A stretch of 64,000 bases of DNA, taken from positions 372,001 to 436,000 of the forward strand of contig CANXME010002050.1 in assembly GCA_948144175.1 (NCBI GenBank), read 5' to 3'. Of the stretch, positions 30,919-40,970 are shown in pieces. Position 1 is the stretch's first letter, and each line of letters opens with the position of its first letter. Below the pieces are notes generated by a model. That model saw only the letters and a program-made list of their open reading frames with translations. It was not told the DNA's origin and did no database searches. The stretch is from Closterium sp. NIES-65 (Eukaryota > Streptophyta > Zygnematophyceae > Desmidiales > Closteriaceae). The translations under genes and the position numbers were made by a program.

Positions 30919-32522
30919 TGCCAGAATGTTATAATTGTCTAGCCTGCAATGGGGTACTCTATAGAGGGTACAACCCAATTAGGGTTTCCTACATGTATGC
31001 CAACTGCTGCTAGTGCAAACTCTCTCTTCTTTATTCCTCGTTCTTTCACATGCTATCAGAGCATCTACGCTCCTGGCCTGTGGGCCCACCTAACTGCTTC
31101 GGCTGCTACTCCGTGTGCTTCACGTCCCGTGGCGTGCCCCTAGCGGCCCCGTCGCCGCCCCTATCGGCCCCGTCGCTGCTCTTAGCGGCCCTGTCGCCGC
31201 CCCCATCGGCCCCGTCGCCGCCCTTCTCGACCCCTCACGGCCACTTCGCGGCCCCGTCGCCGCCCCTAACGGCCCCGTCGCCAACCTTTCAGGCCCCTCG
31301 CGGCCCCTTCGCGGCCCCGTTGCCGCCCCTACCGGCCCGTCGCCGCCCTTCCACGCCCCTCGCGGCCCCTTCGCGGCCCCGTCGCCGCCCCTATCGGCCC
31401 CGACGCCGCCCCTTGCGGCCCCGTCGCCGCCCCTTTCGGCCCCGTCGCCGCCCCTTTCGGCCCTGCCTCGACCCTGCCCCGGCCCCGCCCCGGCCATGCT
31501 CTGTCGCCTTTCGCGGCTCACCGGGGGCACGTGCCCCGCCCCCCCCCTCTTTTCCCGTCGCCCGTCGCGGCTCCCTGGGGGGCCGCACGCGGCCCCCTCA
31601 GGTCGCCTCGACAGGCGACGTGAGGGGCGACCTGGGGGGGGGGGGGGGGGGGGGGGGGGGGGGCGAGTGTCGCCCCTTCTGCCGCCTGTTTTGGCGCCCT
31701 GGGAGGCCGCGCGTCGGCCCCCTCCTCCTCCCCCCCCGTAACCTCCCTACCCGCCGTCCCGCCCTGCCCTGTGTTAGGGTCTGGGGGTGGCGAGTAGGGG
31801 GTGGCGGGTGTGTGGTCTCCCCCTGCTCCTCCTCCTCCTCTATCTCCCACTGCTGCAGCTGCCGCTGAGGGGGGTGGGTGTGTGGGAGTCGACGGAGTGG
31901 TGCTAGGGGGTGGGGTGTGAGTGAACCTAGGGTGCAGCAAGGGGTGTGTGAAAGGGGGGTGCTGTGGGAGTGGAACTAGGGTTTGAGCAGGGGGTGTGTG
32001 TCGAGGGGTATGGGGCAGCTGGAGGAGGTTGTGTGAAGGTAGCTGTCGTGTCGCCTGCAGCGCCTGTAGTCCGTCGCCCTTGCTTCGGTAGCCAGTGAGC
32101 CTGTTGCACCAGTCGCCAGTGGGTCCGTTGCTCCTGCCGCTCGTCTATAGCCGCGGAGCCGGTTACTCCAGTAGTCCGTCGCCCTTGCTTCGGTAGCCAC
32201 TGAGTCAGCCACTCCTGTGCCCGTGCCTCTGCAGCTTCAGTCGTTGCCTCCCATCTTCTCTCCCTCCACAGTTCCTCCTCCTCGTCACTTGCCCGCTGTG
32301 ATTAACTCTAGCTTTGCTCGCTATTGTGAACTCCTGCTCTATGTCTGCTTGCTCATTGTGTTGATTACACCCCACTTTGGCTATGGGGGTGTGTCAGAAT
32401 GTTATAATTGTCTAGCCTGCAGTAGGGTACTCTATAGAGAGTACAACCCAATTAGGGTTTCCTATATGTATGCCAACAACTGCTAGTGCAAACTCTCTCT
32501 TCTTTATTCCTCATTTTTCACA
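30919..32522 (+). mobile_element. Element D: short non-autonomous LTR retroelement
   Basis: LTRs of 132 bp (30919-31050, TGCCAG...TTCACA) and 131 bp (32392-32522, TGTCAG...TTCACA). The 5-bp target duplication ACTTC at 30914-30918 and 32523-32527 proves insertion into the LTR of element C. A PBS-like TGCTATCAGAGC follows the 5' LTR and a polypurine tract GGCTATGGGGGTG precedes the 3' LTR. The interior is GC-rich tandem repeat (31120-31740), including about 30 consecutive G at 31634-31663, with no gag or pol. Confidence 0.9.
31110..31745. repeat. GC-rich tandem leader of element D
   Basis: Variants of CGGCCCCGTCGCCGCCCCTA repeat through about 600 bp. A comparable leader lies between PBS and gag in B1 (39050-39660) and B3 (55270-55850). 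Confidence 0.8.
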
Positions 32523-32691
32523 ACTTCATTGTCTCCTCTCAGACTTAACAGATTCTATCCTATCCACTGGATCCTTGGTTATATCAGCATGGTATGAGAG
32601 CTAGAGTGGATTATACGATCTGTCAAGTCCTCGTTCTTCTCAGAACAATCCCTTTACAAAGTCAGTCATTACACCTCAAAGTCTGCAATAC

Positions 32692-33985
32692 TATGGCTCC
32701 TGAAGGAAAAGCTACTGCAAATTCACCGGGCCCACCACCAGCAACGACTAACGCGCCATCAGCGGTGACCTCCGTCAGCGCCGCTGTCGTTGAGGAACTA
32801 GTCGCACGCATCAACGCCCTTGAAAGCCATCAAGCAATGAGCGTTGACGGCTCAAGCTATGCACGTGACGTTGCTGGACCTCCTCTCCCTGGAGAAGACC
32901 GCCGCGTCAACTCCCGAGAGATCCTTCACCTTTGACAATCGTCAAGGGTCAGCTCCTGCACAAGACAACCCACAGCACTCACAGTCAGACGTTGCTTCAA
33001 TGCAAACCAAATTTGTACTGACTTCAAAATTGAAGACCTCAACTCCTTTCGACGGAAAGGATTTCTACACGTGGAGTTTCGAATTCGAGCTTCTCGCGAC
33101 AACCGCTCAAATCTGGATGTACTACGACGGAAGCCTACCTTTTCCCTCGGAAGGTACCATCCGGGAGAAGCATCAATACTTCCACGAATCCCTCCTCGCG
33201 TACACCGCTCTCCTTCGCAATCTCTCACCTGAAGAGCAGCTCGGCATTCGCCCTTATAAGACGGAGTGGGCTCCCGCGCAAGCCTCTTGGGAACACCTGC
33301 GCAACTCATACATGGCAACAGATCCAGTTACGATGAGCCGTCTACTCAGCCAACTGACTTCGGGTAAAATGAAGCAAGGGGAGAAAGCGGGACTGTATGT
33401 CAACCGGTGCCGCAATCTACATGACCAAGTCAAGAAATGCGGTGGGACTGTCCCCGACGACATGTTCATCTGGATGGTCATCTCTGGCCTCGGCCCCGAC
33501 TGGCGACAATGCCAGTCACTCCTTCGTGTCCGAGAAAACATATCAGAGTCAACTCTGTGCTCCACGCTTCTTTCGGAACAGAAGGAAATCGACCTGTACA
33601 ACGAGAAGAATGTTAAACGGGAGAAATTAGTCTTCTACACATGAGCATCACAAGGGGAACACCGCAGAAAGAAGGGATCTTTCTGCAAATACTGCAAGAA
33701 GTCTGGCCACTCTATCAACCAGTGCTACAAGCGCCAGGCCGCTGACGAGCAGCGCAACGCCTCCAGCCAACAACCATCGACGCAGACAAAGCCCTCCGCC
33801 ACTGTGTCGCCTCCTTCCGTTGCCAGCACTTCACAATCCCCTGCACTGATCACGACGAATGACAAAGGAAAAGGAACAATCATAAGCTGCATGGCTCGAC
33901 GCAACAGAGGGTCCTGTTACTGGGATCGAGTAACATTCACTTGCAACAATCCCATCAACCCCGTTGCGCCCAGTCCAGACAATGA
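32692..33985 (+). pseudogene. Copia gag of element C
   Basis: The start ATG at 32692 follows the PBS. The frame shifts near 32870-32900, after which a gag (UBN2-like) region continues with PFDGKDFYTWSFEFELL, then LLSQLTSGKMKQGE and a CCHC zinc knuckle CKYCKKSGHSINQC at about 33690-33735. A TGA at 33642 and the shift break the frame. The protein is related to the gag of element A (FDGKDFYSWSFEFEL). Confidence 0.85.
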
Positions 33986-34316
33986 CCCAACTGATAAGAA
34001 ACGAGGAATGAATGCATTGAGCAGAATGAGGAGTACAAGTAGTAAACCCTAAAGTGTTGTACCCCATATGAACTGCCCCACTACAGCCTACACCGACTAT
34101 AGCATATATGCCTGACACACCCCCATAGGCAAAGTGGGGGAGAACAAGGGGTCACAAGACCAGTCAAGCAAAGCAAAGCAAGCTCAAGGTGGATCACAAC
34201 GTCACCACAAAGTCCGAGCACAAGAGCAAGGCCACAAGGCCAGTTCACATGCAAGATCATATATATAAAGGTTAACAAGCAAGTGCAGGTATAAAAAGAG
34301 TACAGTACAAACAAGG

Positions 34317-35747
34317 TCAAGAAGTGAGCAAGTGAGGCCAAGTAGGCACAAGACCTAGCATAGCATAGAAGCGCTGATGATCACAAGGCGGAAGGGCCTT
34401 GGTAAAGATATCAGCAGTGTTGGCCTCAGAGGCCACGTAGGTGAGGCGGAGCTGACCATGTTGCTGCAGCTCACAAGCCAGGAAGTAGCGAAGAGCAATG
34501 TGCTTCGTTCTGTGCTCCAGTCTGTGCTCCCGACACAAGGCCAGCATGGTCTTGTTGTCTACGTACAGAACTAGAGGAGAACGAGGCGGCCCTCCTAGGT
34601 CAGTCAGCAGGTAGGTGAGCCAGCGTAGCTCCTGTGCAGCCATGGCCCCTGCGTAGATCTCAGCCTCACAGCTGGAGGTGAGAACAGAAGACGAGCGGGT
34701 AGACCGCCACGGAACAGAGCCGGAGCCAAGGCTGAAGGTGTAACCCTGTGACGACCGCTGTGTCGGCTGGTCGTCAGCCCAAGAAGCGTCTACGTGACCT
34801 CTGAGGACCACTCGATGTCGCCCTCCAAGCACTAGCCCCATGCCCGACGTACTGCACACGTAGCGCAACACCCTCTTCGTTGCACCCATGTGCTCTGGTC
34901 GGTGTCTCCCAGGAGCAACGTAGCGTGCCAAGATGCTAAGAGGGTATGCAAGGTCAGGTCGTGTACATGTCATCAGGTACATGAGGCAGCCAACAAGCTC
35001 TGGGTACGGGCCACTCGGCTCTACGGACTCATCCGAAGGCAGAGCTGAGAGCGAGTGGCGAGTAGACAGAGGAGTGGCCTGAGACGAGGAGTACGTGAAG
35101 CCCAAGCGCTGAAGGACCTGCTGCACCATGTGTGACTGAGTCAGGGTAATGGTGCGCTGTGCTCTGTCCCGGCTGATCTGCAAGCCAAGGTAGCTGCGCA
35201 GTTCACCCAGGTCTGTGCACGTGTGTCTCTTCTGCAGCTCGGACTTCACGTGGGCGAGTCCAGCAGTGTCAGCAGTGGCAAAGACCAAGTCGTCGACGTA
35301 CACGAGGATGTAGAACGGCGGCAAAGAGGTGTCGGTGCGCAGAAACAGCGACGGGTCGGCTGTAGAAGGAGCAAACCCAAGAGCCGCAAGTGTAGTCCTC
35401 AGTGTGTCGTGCCACTCACGGGGCGCCTGGGGGAGACCGTTGACTGGCCGCCTGAGGGTCCACTGGGTACTAGGAGGAAACGACCCAGTGAAGCCAGGTG
35501 GGCGGCGCAGCCAGATCTCCTCGTGCAGGCTGCCCTGCAGGAAAGCTGTGCTGAAGTCAAGAGAGTGAAGCTCGTAGTCGCGCTGAGCGGCTATGTGCAG
35601 CAGCACATGAAGAGTGGTCATCTTCGGGGTGGGAGAGAAGGTCTGGAAGTAGTCAACTCCGTGCCGCTGATTGAAGCCTCGAGCCACGTAACGCGCCTTG
35701 AAGACAGGCGGAGAACCCGGAGGCCGCTTCACCCTAAAAATCCACAT
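34317..35747 (-). pseudogene. B1 reverse transcriptase and RNase H
   Basis: An uninterrupted 476-codon frame starting inside RT. It shows ARGFNQRHGVDYFQTFSPT, the catalytic box LVYVDDLVFA, a GCLMYLMTCTRPDLAY segment, RNase H residues in SCEAEIYAGAM, and the terminal ADIFTKALP motif. It lacks its own start because it is part of a polyprotein. The sequence is in better shape than the corresponding part of B2. Confidence 0.85.
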
Positions 35748-36943
35748 GCCAGTGACGATGTTCGCCCCAGGTGGAGGAACCTCATCAACTCGTCAAAGGT
35801 GACGTCCAGGGAGGACAAAACACGGCGCGACGTGGGGTGGTAAAACTGCCACCCAGGCGCGTCAGGGGGGAAGCCGAGGAAGACGCAGGGAATAGCACGG
35901 GGGGACAGCTTGTCCGCAGACAAGTCGTGGACAAAGGCCCGAGATCCCCATACCCGAAACGCAGACGTATCGCCAACCTTCCCCGTCCACCGCAAGGTGG
36001 GGGAGGTCTCTGGCAAGGAGAACCGGGGCTGAAGGTTGAGCTGATGCGCCGCGTACTGAACCTTAAACGGCCACAGAAAATGGGGGGCAGCCGCATGGAT
36101 CATGGACGTACGAGCGACGTCCATGACCATGCCAATGCGGCGCTCAGCAATCCCATTTTGCTGTGGAGAGGCTGGAAGCGTGAAGGTCTGGCGGATGCCC
36201 TGTGCACGACAGAAGGCTCCCAGACGGGCAGAGGAAAACTCCCCGCCTCTATCAGAGTGCAGACGCAAAACAGGAAAGTCTGAGCCGAATCTCTCCCTGA
36301 GGTGGAGACGAGCTGCGCGGATACAGTCGATCAACACCTCAGTGACGTCACCCTTGCTGCGCAAGGGAAAGACTGTGGTGTAACGCGAGTAGTCGTCAAC
36401 CACCAGCAGGAAGTACCGCTCGTGCCCCTGGCCACGGACGCGGGCGGGGCCCCACACGTCCATGTGGAGGGTCAGTAGTGGAGCCTCTGTCGGAGGAAAC
36501 TTGGAGGAGTGAGGGGCGGCGCGCTGTCGCCCCTCGACGCAGGGGACGCACGTAGGGGCAGGCCTCGGAGGTAGGGGAGGGAGAGACCGGGGGAGACCAG
36601 AGACAAGGACACGGGAGGCCATGCCTCGGAGACGAGGCGCGGAGGGGTGACCAAGGCGGTGGTGCCAGAGGATAGTCTGGTGGGACAGGAGACGACACGA
36701 GCAGGGAGCAGACTCAGGACCAGACCTGGACGCTGCAGTAAACACCTGACTCGACGCAGCTACCTGGCCAGACTCAGCAGCCGGAGGAGACTCAGTAGTA
36801 AGGGTGTACAGGCTCGACCCTGGCCGACGGGTGAACGTGGCCAAGTGTCGGCCTGTCCGAGCACACGTGTAGTGGGTCACCCGCTGACTCGCAGGAGTGA
36901 ACTGGTCAACCCCCCTATCCTGAAGGTCCGCTCCACTCACCAA
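35729..36943 (-). pseudogene. B1 GAG-pre-integrase and integrase core
   Basis: A pre-integrase segment (LWHHRLGHPS, then CVPCVEGRQR) is followed by the integrase triad: the first Asp in LHMDVWGPAR, the second in HSDRGGEFSS and the Glu in NGIAERRIGM. The frame ends at a deletion joint near 35785, where sequence corresponding to about 1.6 kb of B2 (about 41927-43535) is missing. Confidence 0.85.
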
Positions 36944-38703
36944 GTTTGTAGAGAACGAGGGGAGGTAGAGACCTCACAGGGTGCCAGAGGGGGCTGCCGG
37001 GCACGGTAAGACAGTGGAGAAGCTAGCAAGGACAGGACCCCCAGAGGGGTCCGCCAGGGAGACTGCAACCGGCCGACTGAGCGGCGTAAGAGTGGTGCGG
37101 TCTCGAAAGAAGGAGCGGGATGCACCCGAGTCAAGGGTGAAGGTGTGTAAGGCCTGAGCCGACGTACTACCTGAGAGAGCAGACTCACCAGCACCTGGGG
37201 CAGCAGACGCACCAGTACCTGGGGCAGCAGAGGCACTAGCACCTAGAGCAGCAGCCTCACCAGCACCTAGAGCAGTGGCCTCAATGCCCGGGTCAGGCGG
37301 TACAGACAGGTAACAGTCACCCTCAACACTAGTAGTAACAGAATTCATGGCAGCAAGGATAGCATCATAGTCAAGATCAAAGATGTCAACCCCCGGCCTA
37401 GACAGATCTCCCCAGCGAGGGATCTCTGACGCCTCAGGGAAGTGGCGACGCCACGCGTCCGTCATGCGACCGAAGTAGCGCTAGGTGGAGTGTGGGCCCC
37501 AGCACTGCTCACCAGCTCGGTCGCCGGTACGGAGGACGTAAGTGCAGGGACCAGTACCCCCACCGCGCTGACGCGCAGCGTACCACTCACGAAGCTGCTG
37601 AGGGGACAGAGTCACACCACTCCGCTGCTGTTGGCGCGGACCACGACCTGACCCACTCCTCTGCGCAGAGTCGCGACCCGCTCCACCACCGCCGCCGCCG
37701 CCGCCTCCGACGCCTCCTCCACCTCCGCCTCCTCCGCCACCTCCGCCGCCTCCGCTCCCTCCGCCACCACCGCCGCCTCCTCCGCCTCCACTGCTGCCAC
37801 CGACGCCTCCACCCCCGCCACCACTCCCACCACCACCCCCACACCCTCCACTGCCTCCACCACCACCTCCACCGCCCCCGCCTGCCCCTCCAGCGCCCTT
37901 GCCCTCCTTGCCCTTGCCGGTGCGGCGTCTCCCGCTAGGGACAGACGCAGCGCCGACCGACTCGAAACCAACGAGGTCGGCTGCAGCAGCAGAAGCAACA
38001 GAGGGCAAGAGGGGGGAGGGGGAACACCCCTCAAAGACGGGGGTGCGAGGGTCACCACGAGAGGCTCCTACAGCGACTATGCTCTTCTCTGCTGCTAGGA
38101 GGCCCTTCTCGAGGAGGTCAACGGTGAGAGTGGTGGGGCAAACTGAGAGGAAGTGGTCCCTGACTACGCGGAGAGAGTCAGGGAGCCGGGTGACTATGTA
38201 ATAGAGGGTGATGTACATGGGGGGGGGGTTCTTGGCGCAGAACTCAGCAAGAAGCGCAGCGCGGTAGCGAGTGTCACTAGTGCGGAGGTGCGTAATGAGG
38301 TTTGCGACTGTGGGAAAGGCAGCAAGGTCAGGGAAGAGGTACGGTAGCATGAGGCGGCTCAGTGCAGCAGTGGCAGGGGAAGAGTAGCGTGCAACTACAG
38401 CGTCGTTCAAGGTCTGAGCACTCTTGTACTGGCTAAAGTGTGCACGCTCAGTGATCGGTAAGTGGAGACGCACAGCAAGACGAGCAGCAGCATCGCGTGT
38501 CGCCCACTGTGAGCGAACAGTGCTGTCAGCAGTAGCAGGCGGGGCAGGGGAGGCACCAGAGGTGAGGTCGAACAGAGAGAGGCCGTCTGCCCTATCGCAC
38601 TGGAGGAACAGCTGGAGGTCATCGACCCAGACCTCGAAGTCAATGGCACGGCCCTCAGCATCAAAATTAAGGACACTGGGGGTAGCTATAACTACAATGG
38701 CCT
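36944..38703 (-). pseudogene. B1 gag and protease region
   Basis: Gag contains FDAEGRAIDFEVWVDDLQLF and SRLMLPYLFPDLAAFPTV. A very long glycine tract at about 37690-37900 follows, then a Cys/His motif (CTYVLRTGDRAGEQC...RCFGR). A protease-like segment TLDSGASRSFF is at about 37095-37130. TAG (37478) and TGA stops interrupt it, and the start codon is ATA. Confidence 0.8.
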
Positions 38704-38739
38704 AGTAGGGAGTGTGCTCACCAGTAGGAATAGCAGGGG

Positions 38740-39700
38740 GTCGACAGTAGGGCGGCTCGGCGACTGGGCGGCTCACCTGCTGGGCGGCTCGGCTGCTGGG
38801 CGGCTCGGTGGCTCGGCTGGTGGGCGGCTCGGCTGCTCGGCGGCTCAACTGCTGAGCGGCTCGACTGCTGGGTGGCTCAGCTGCTCGGCAGGTGGGCGGC
38901 TTGGCTGCTGGGCGGCTCGGCTGTAGGGCGGCTCGGCTGCTCGGCAAGTGGGCGGCTCGGCTGCTGGGCGGAGCGGCTGCTGGGCGGCCCGGCTGCTGGG
39001 CTACTCAGCGGCTCGGTCGCTGGGCGGCTGAGCGGTGACAGGGCCGGTGGAGGCGGCGATGTGGCCGCTAGGGGAGGGCGACGGGGCCGTAGGTGACGGC
39101 AACGGGGCCGTTGGTGGTGGCTGCGTGGCCGCAGGTGGCGGCGACGGGGCCGCAGGTGGCGGCGGGGTGGCTGCAGGTGACTGCAACGGGGCCGCAGGTG
39201 GCGGCAACGGGGCCGCAGAGGGGCCGCAAGGGGCCGCAACGGGGCCGCAGAGGGGCCGCAAGGGGCCTAGACGGGGCCGTAGAGGGGCCGCACGGGGCCT
39301 AGACGGGGCCGCAGAGGGGCCGCAAGGGGCCTAGACGGGGCCGCAGAAGGGCCGCACGGGGCCTAGACGGGGCCGCAGAGGGGGCCGCAAGAGGCCTAGA
39401 CGGGGCGGCGATGGGGCCGTAAGGGGCCCAGACGGGGCGGCGACGGGGCCGTAAGGGGCCTAGACGGGGCGGCGACGGGGCCGTAAGGGGCCTAGACGGG
39501 GTGGCGACGAGGCCGTAAGGGGCCGTAAGGGCGCCGCGAGGGGAGCCAACGGGCATCGCGGGGGGGCCGTAAGGGGCCGTAAGGGCGGCGCAAGGGGCCG
39601 TAGAGGGCGGCGCGAGGGGCCGTAAGGGCGGCTTAAGGGGCCGTGAGAGGGGCCGCTAAAGGCGACGCGAAGGGGCCGTGAGAGGGCGCGACGGTAGGGA
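38740..39700. repeat. Two-block GC-rich tandem leader of B1
   Basis: GCGGCTCGGCTGCTGG-type units at 38745-39030, then GGGGCCGTAAGGGGCCTAGA-type units at about 39200-39640. It lies between PBS and gag. Confidence 0.85.
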
Positions 39701-39924
39701 GGGCACACAGAGCGCGAAGCGCGCTCCGGGCAGGAAAAAAAATATATCATGGTTGGCCCTAGGAATCGTTCCCACTAGGGAACCTGCTCGATACCATGAT
39801 AAGAAACGAGGAATGAATGCATTGAGCAGAATGAGGAGTACAAGTAGTAAACCCTCAAGTGTTGTACCCCATATGAACTGCCCCACTACAGCTTACACAG
39901 ACTATAGGACATATGCCTGACAAC

Positions 39925-40960
39925 TCTCACTGTCGACCTCCTCAAGGAGCGCCTCCTAGCAGCAGAGAAGAGCATAGTCGCTCTAGGAGCCTCTCGTGGT
40001 GACCCTCGCACCCCCGTCTTTGAGGGGTGTTCCCCCTCCCCCCTCTTGCCCTCTGTTGCTTCTACTGCTGCGGCCGACCTCGTTGGTTTCGAGTCGGTCG
40101 GCGCTGCGTCTGCCCCGAGCGGGAGACGCCGCACCGGCAAGGGCAAGGGGGGCAAGGGCGCTGGAGGGGCTGGCAGGGGCGGTGGAGGTGGTGGTGGAGG
40201 CAGTGGAGGGGGTGGGGGTGGGGGTGGGGGTGGTGGTGGGAGTGGTAGCGCTGGTGGAGGTGTCGGTGGCAGCAATGGAGGCGGAGGATGCGGCGGCGGT
40301 GGCGGAGGGAGCGGAGGCGGCGGAGGTGGTGGAGGCGGCGGAGGCGGCGGAGTTGGCGGAGGCGGCGGTGGCAGCAGTGGACCTGGTCGCGGCTCCGCAC
40401 AGAGGAGTGGGTCCGGTGGTGGTCCGCGCCAGGAGCAGCAGCGCAGTCGTGAGACCCTGTCCCCTCAGCAGCTTCGTGAGTGGTACGCTGCGCGTTAGCG
40501 CGGTGGGGGTACTGGTCCCTGCACCTACGTTCTCTGTACCGGTGACCGCGCTGGTGAGCAGTGCGGGGGCCCGCACTCCACCCAGCGCTGCTTCGGCCGC
40601 CTGACGGACGCGTGGCGTCACCAGTTGCCTGAGGCCTCTGAGATCCCTCGCTTGGGAGAGCTGTCTAGGGCGGGGGTTGCTATCTAGGCCTCTGAGATCT
40701 TGATTTTGATGCTATTCTTGCTGCCATGTATGCTGTGTCTGAGAGTGTTGAGGGTGACTGTTACCTGTGTGTTCCGCCTGACCCGGGCATTGAGACTGCT
40801 GCTCAAGGTAGTGGTGAGGTTGCTGCTCTAGGTGCTAGTGCGTCCGCTGCCCCAGGTGCTGGTGAGTCTGCTCTCTCAGGTACTACGTCGGCTCAGGGTC
40901 GAGCCTGTACACCCTCACTACTGAGTCTCCTCCGGCTGCTGAGTCTGGCCAGGTAGCTGC
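39925..40960 (+). pseudogene. B2 gag 3' part and protease remnant
   Basis: It begins TLTVDLL and continues through the Gly-rich tract (about 40180-40400) and SPQQLREWYAAR, then a TAG where B1 has CAG. The Cys/His segment and a shortened protease region follow. Confidence 0.8.
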
Positions 40961-40970
40961 GTCGAGTCAG

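Larger units (their letters stand above)
30556..33991 (+). mobile_element. Copia element C, 5' part (LTR, PBS, gag), interrupted
   Basis: The 5' LTR begins TGTTGGAATAACC at 30556 and is interrupted by element D at 30919. It resumes after the target duplication (32528) and ends ATATCAGCA at 32589. It is followed by a primer-binding site TGGTATGAGAGC and a gag region. The element stops at 33991, where the LTR of B1 begins, so pol and the 3' LTR are missing. Confidence 0.75.
33992..39922 (-). mobile_element. Copia element B1 (both LTRs present)
   Basis: LTRs of 126 bp lie at 39922-39797 (5') and 34117-33992 (3') and differ at about five positions. A PBS (TGGTATCGAGCAGG on the minus strand) abuts the 5' LTR, and a polypurine tract with GCCTATGGGGGTG abuts the 3' LTR. 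The order is leader, gag, protease, integrase, reverse transcriptase, RNase H, as in Ty1/copia. A deletion fuses integrase to RT, and gag has lost its start (ATA at the position of ATG in B3). The 5-bp flanks (CCAAC and ACTCT) do not match. Confidence 0.9.

Noticed and set aside
31050..31868. Pro/Ala-rich protein gene of about 270 aa
   Set aside because: It lies in the GC-rich leader of LTR element D and is open in several frames, with no conserved motif.
37480..38473. Host glycine-rich cell-wall protein
   Set aside because: The glycine tract is embedded in copia gag, recurs in B2 and B3, and is followed by protease and integrase.
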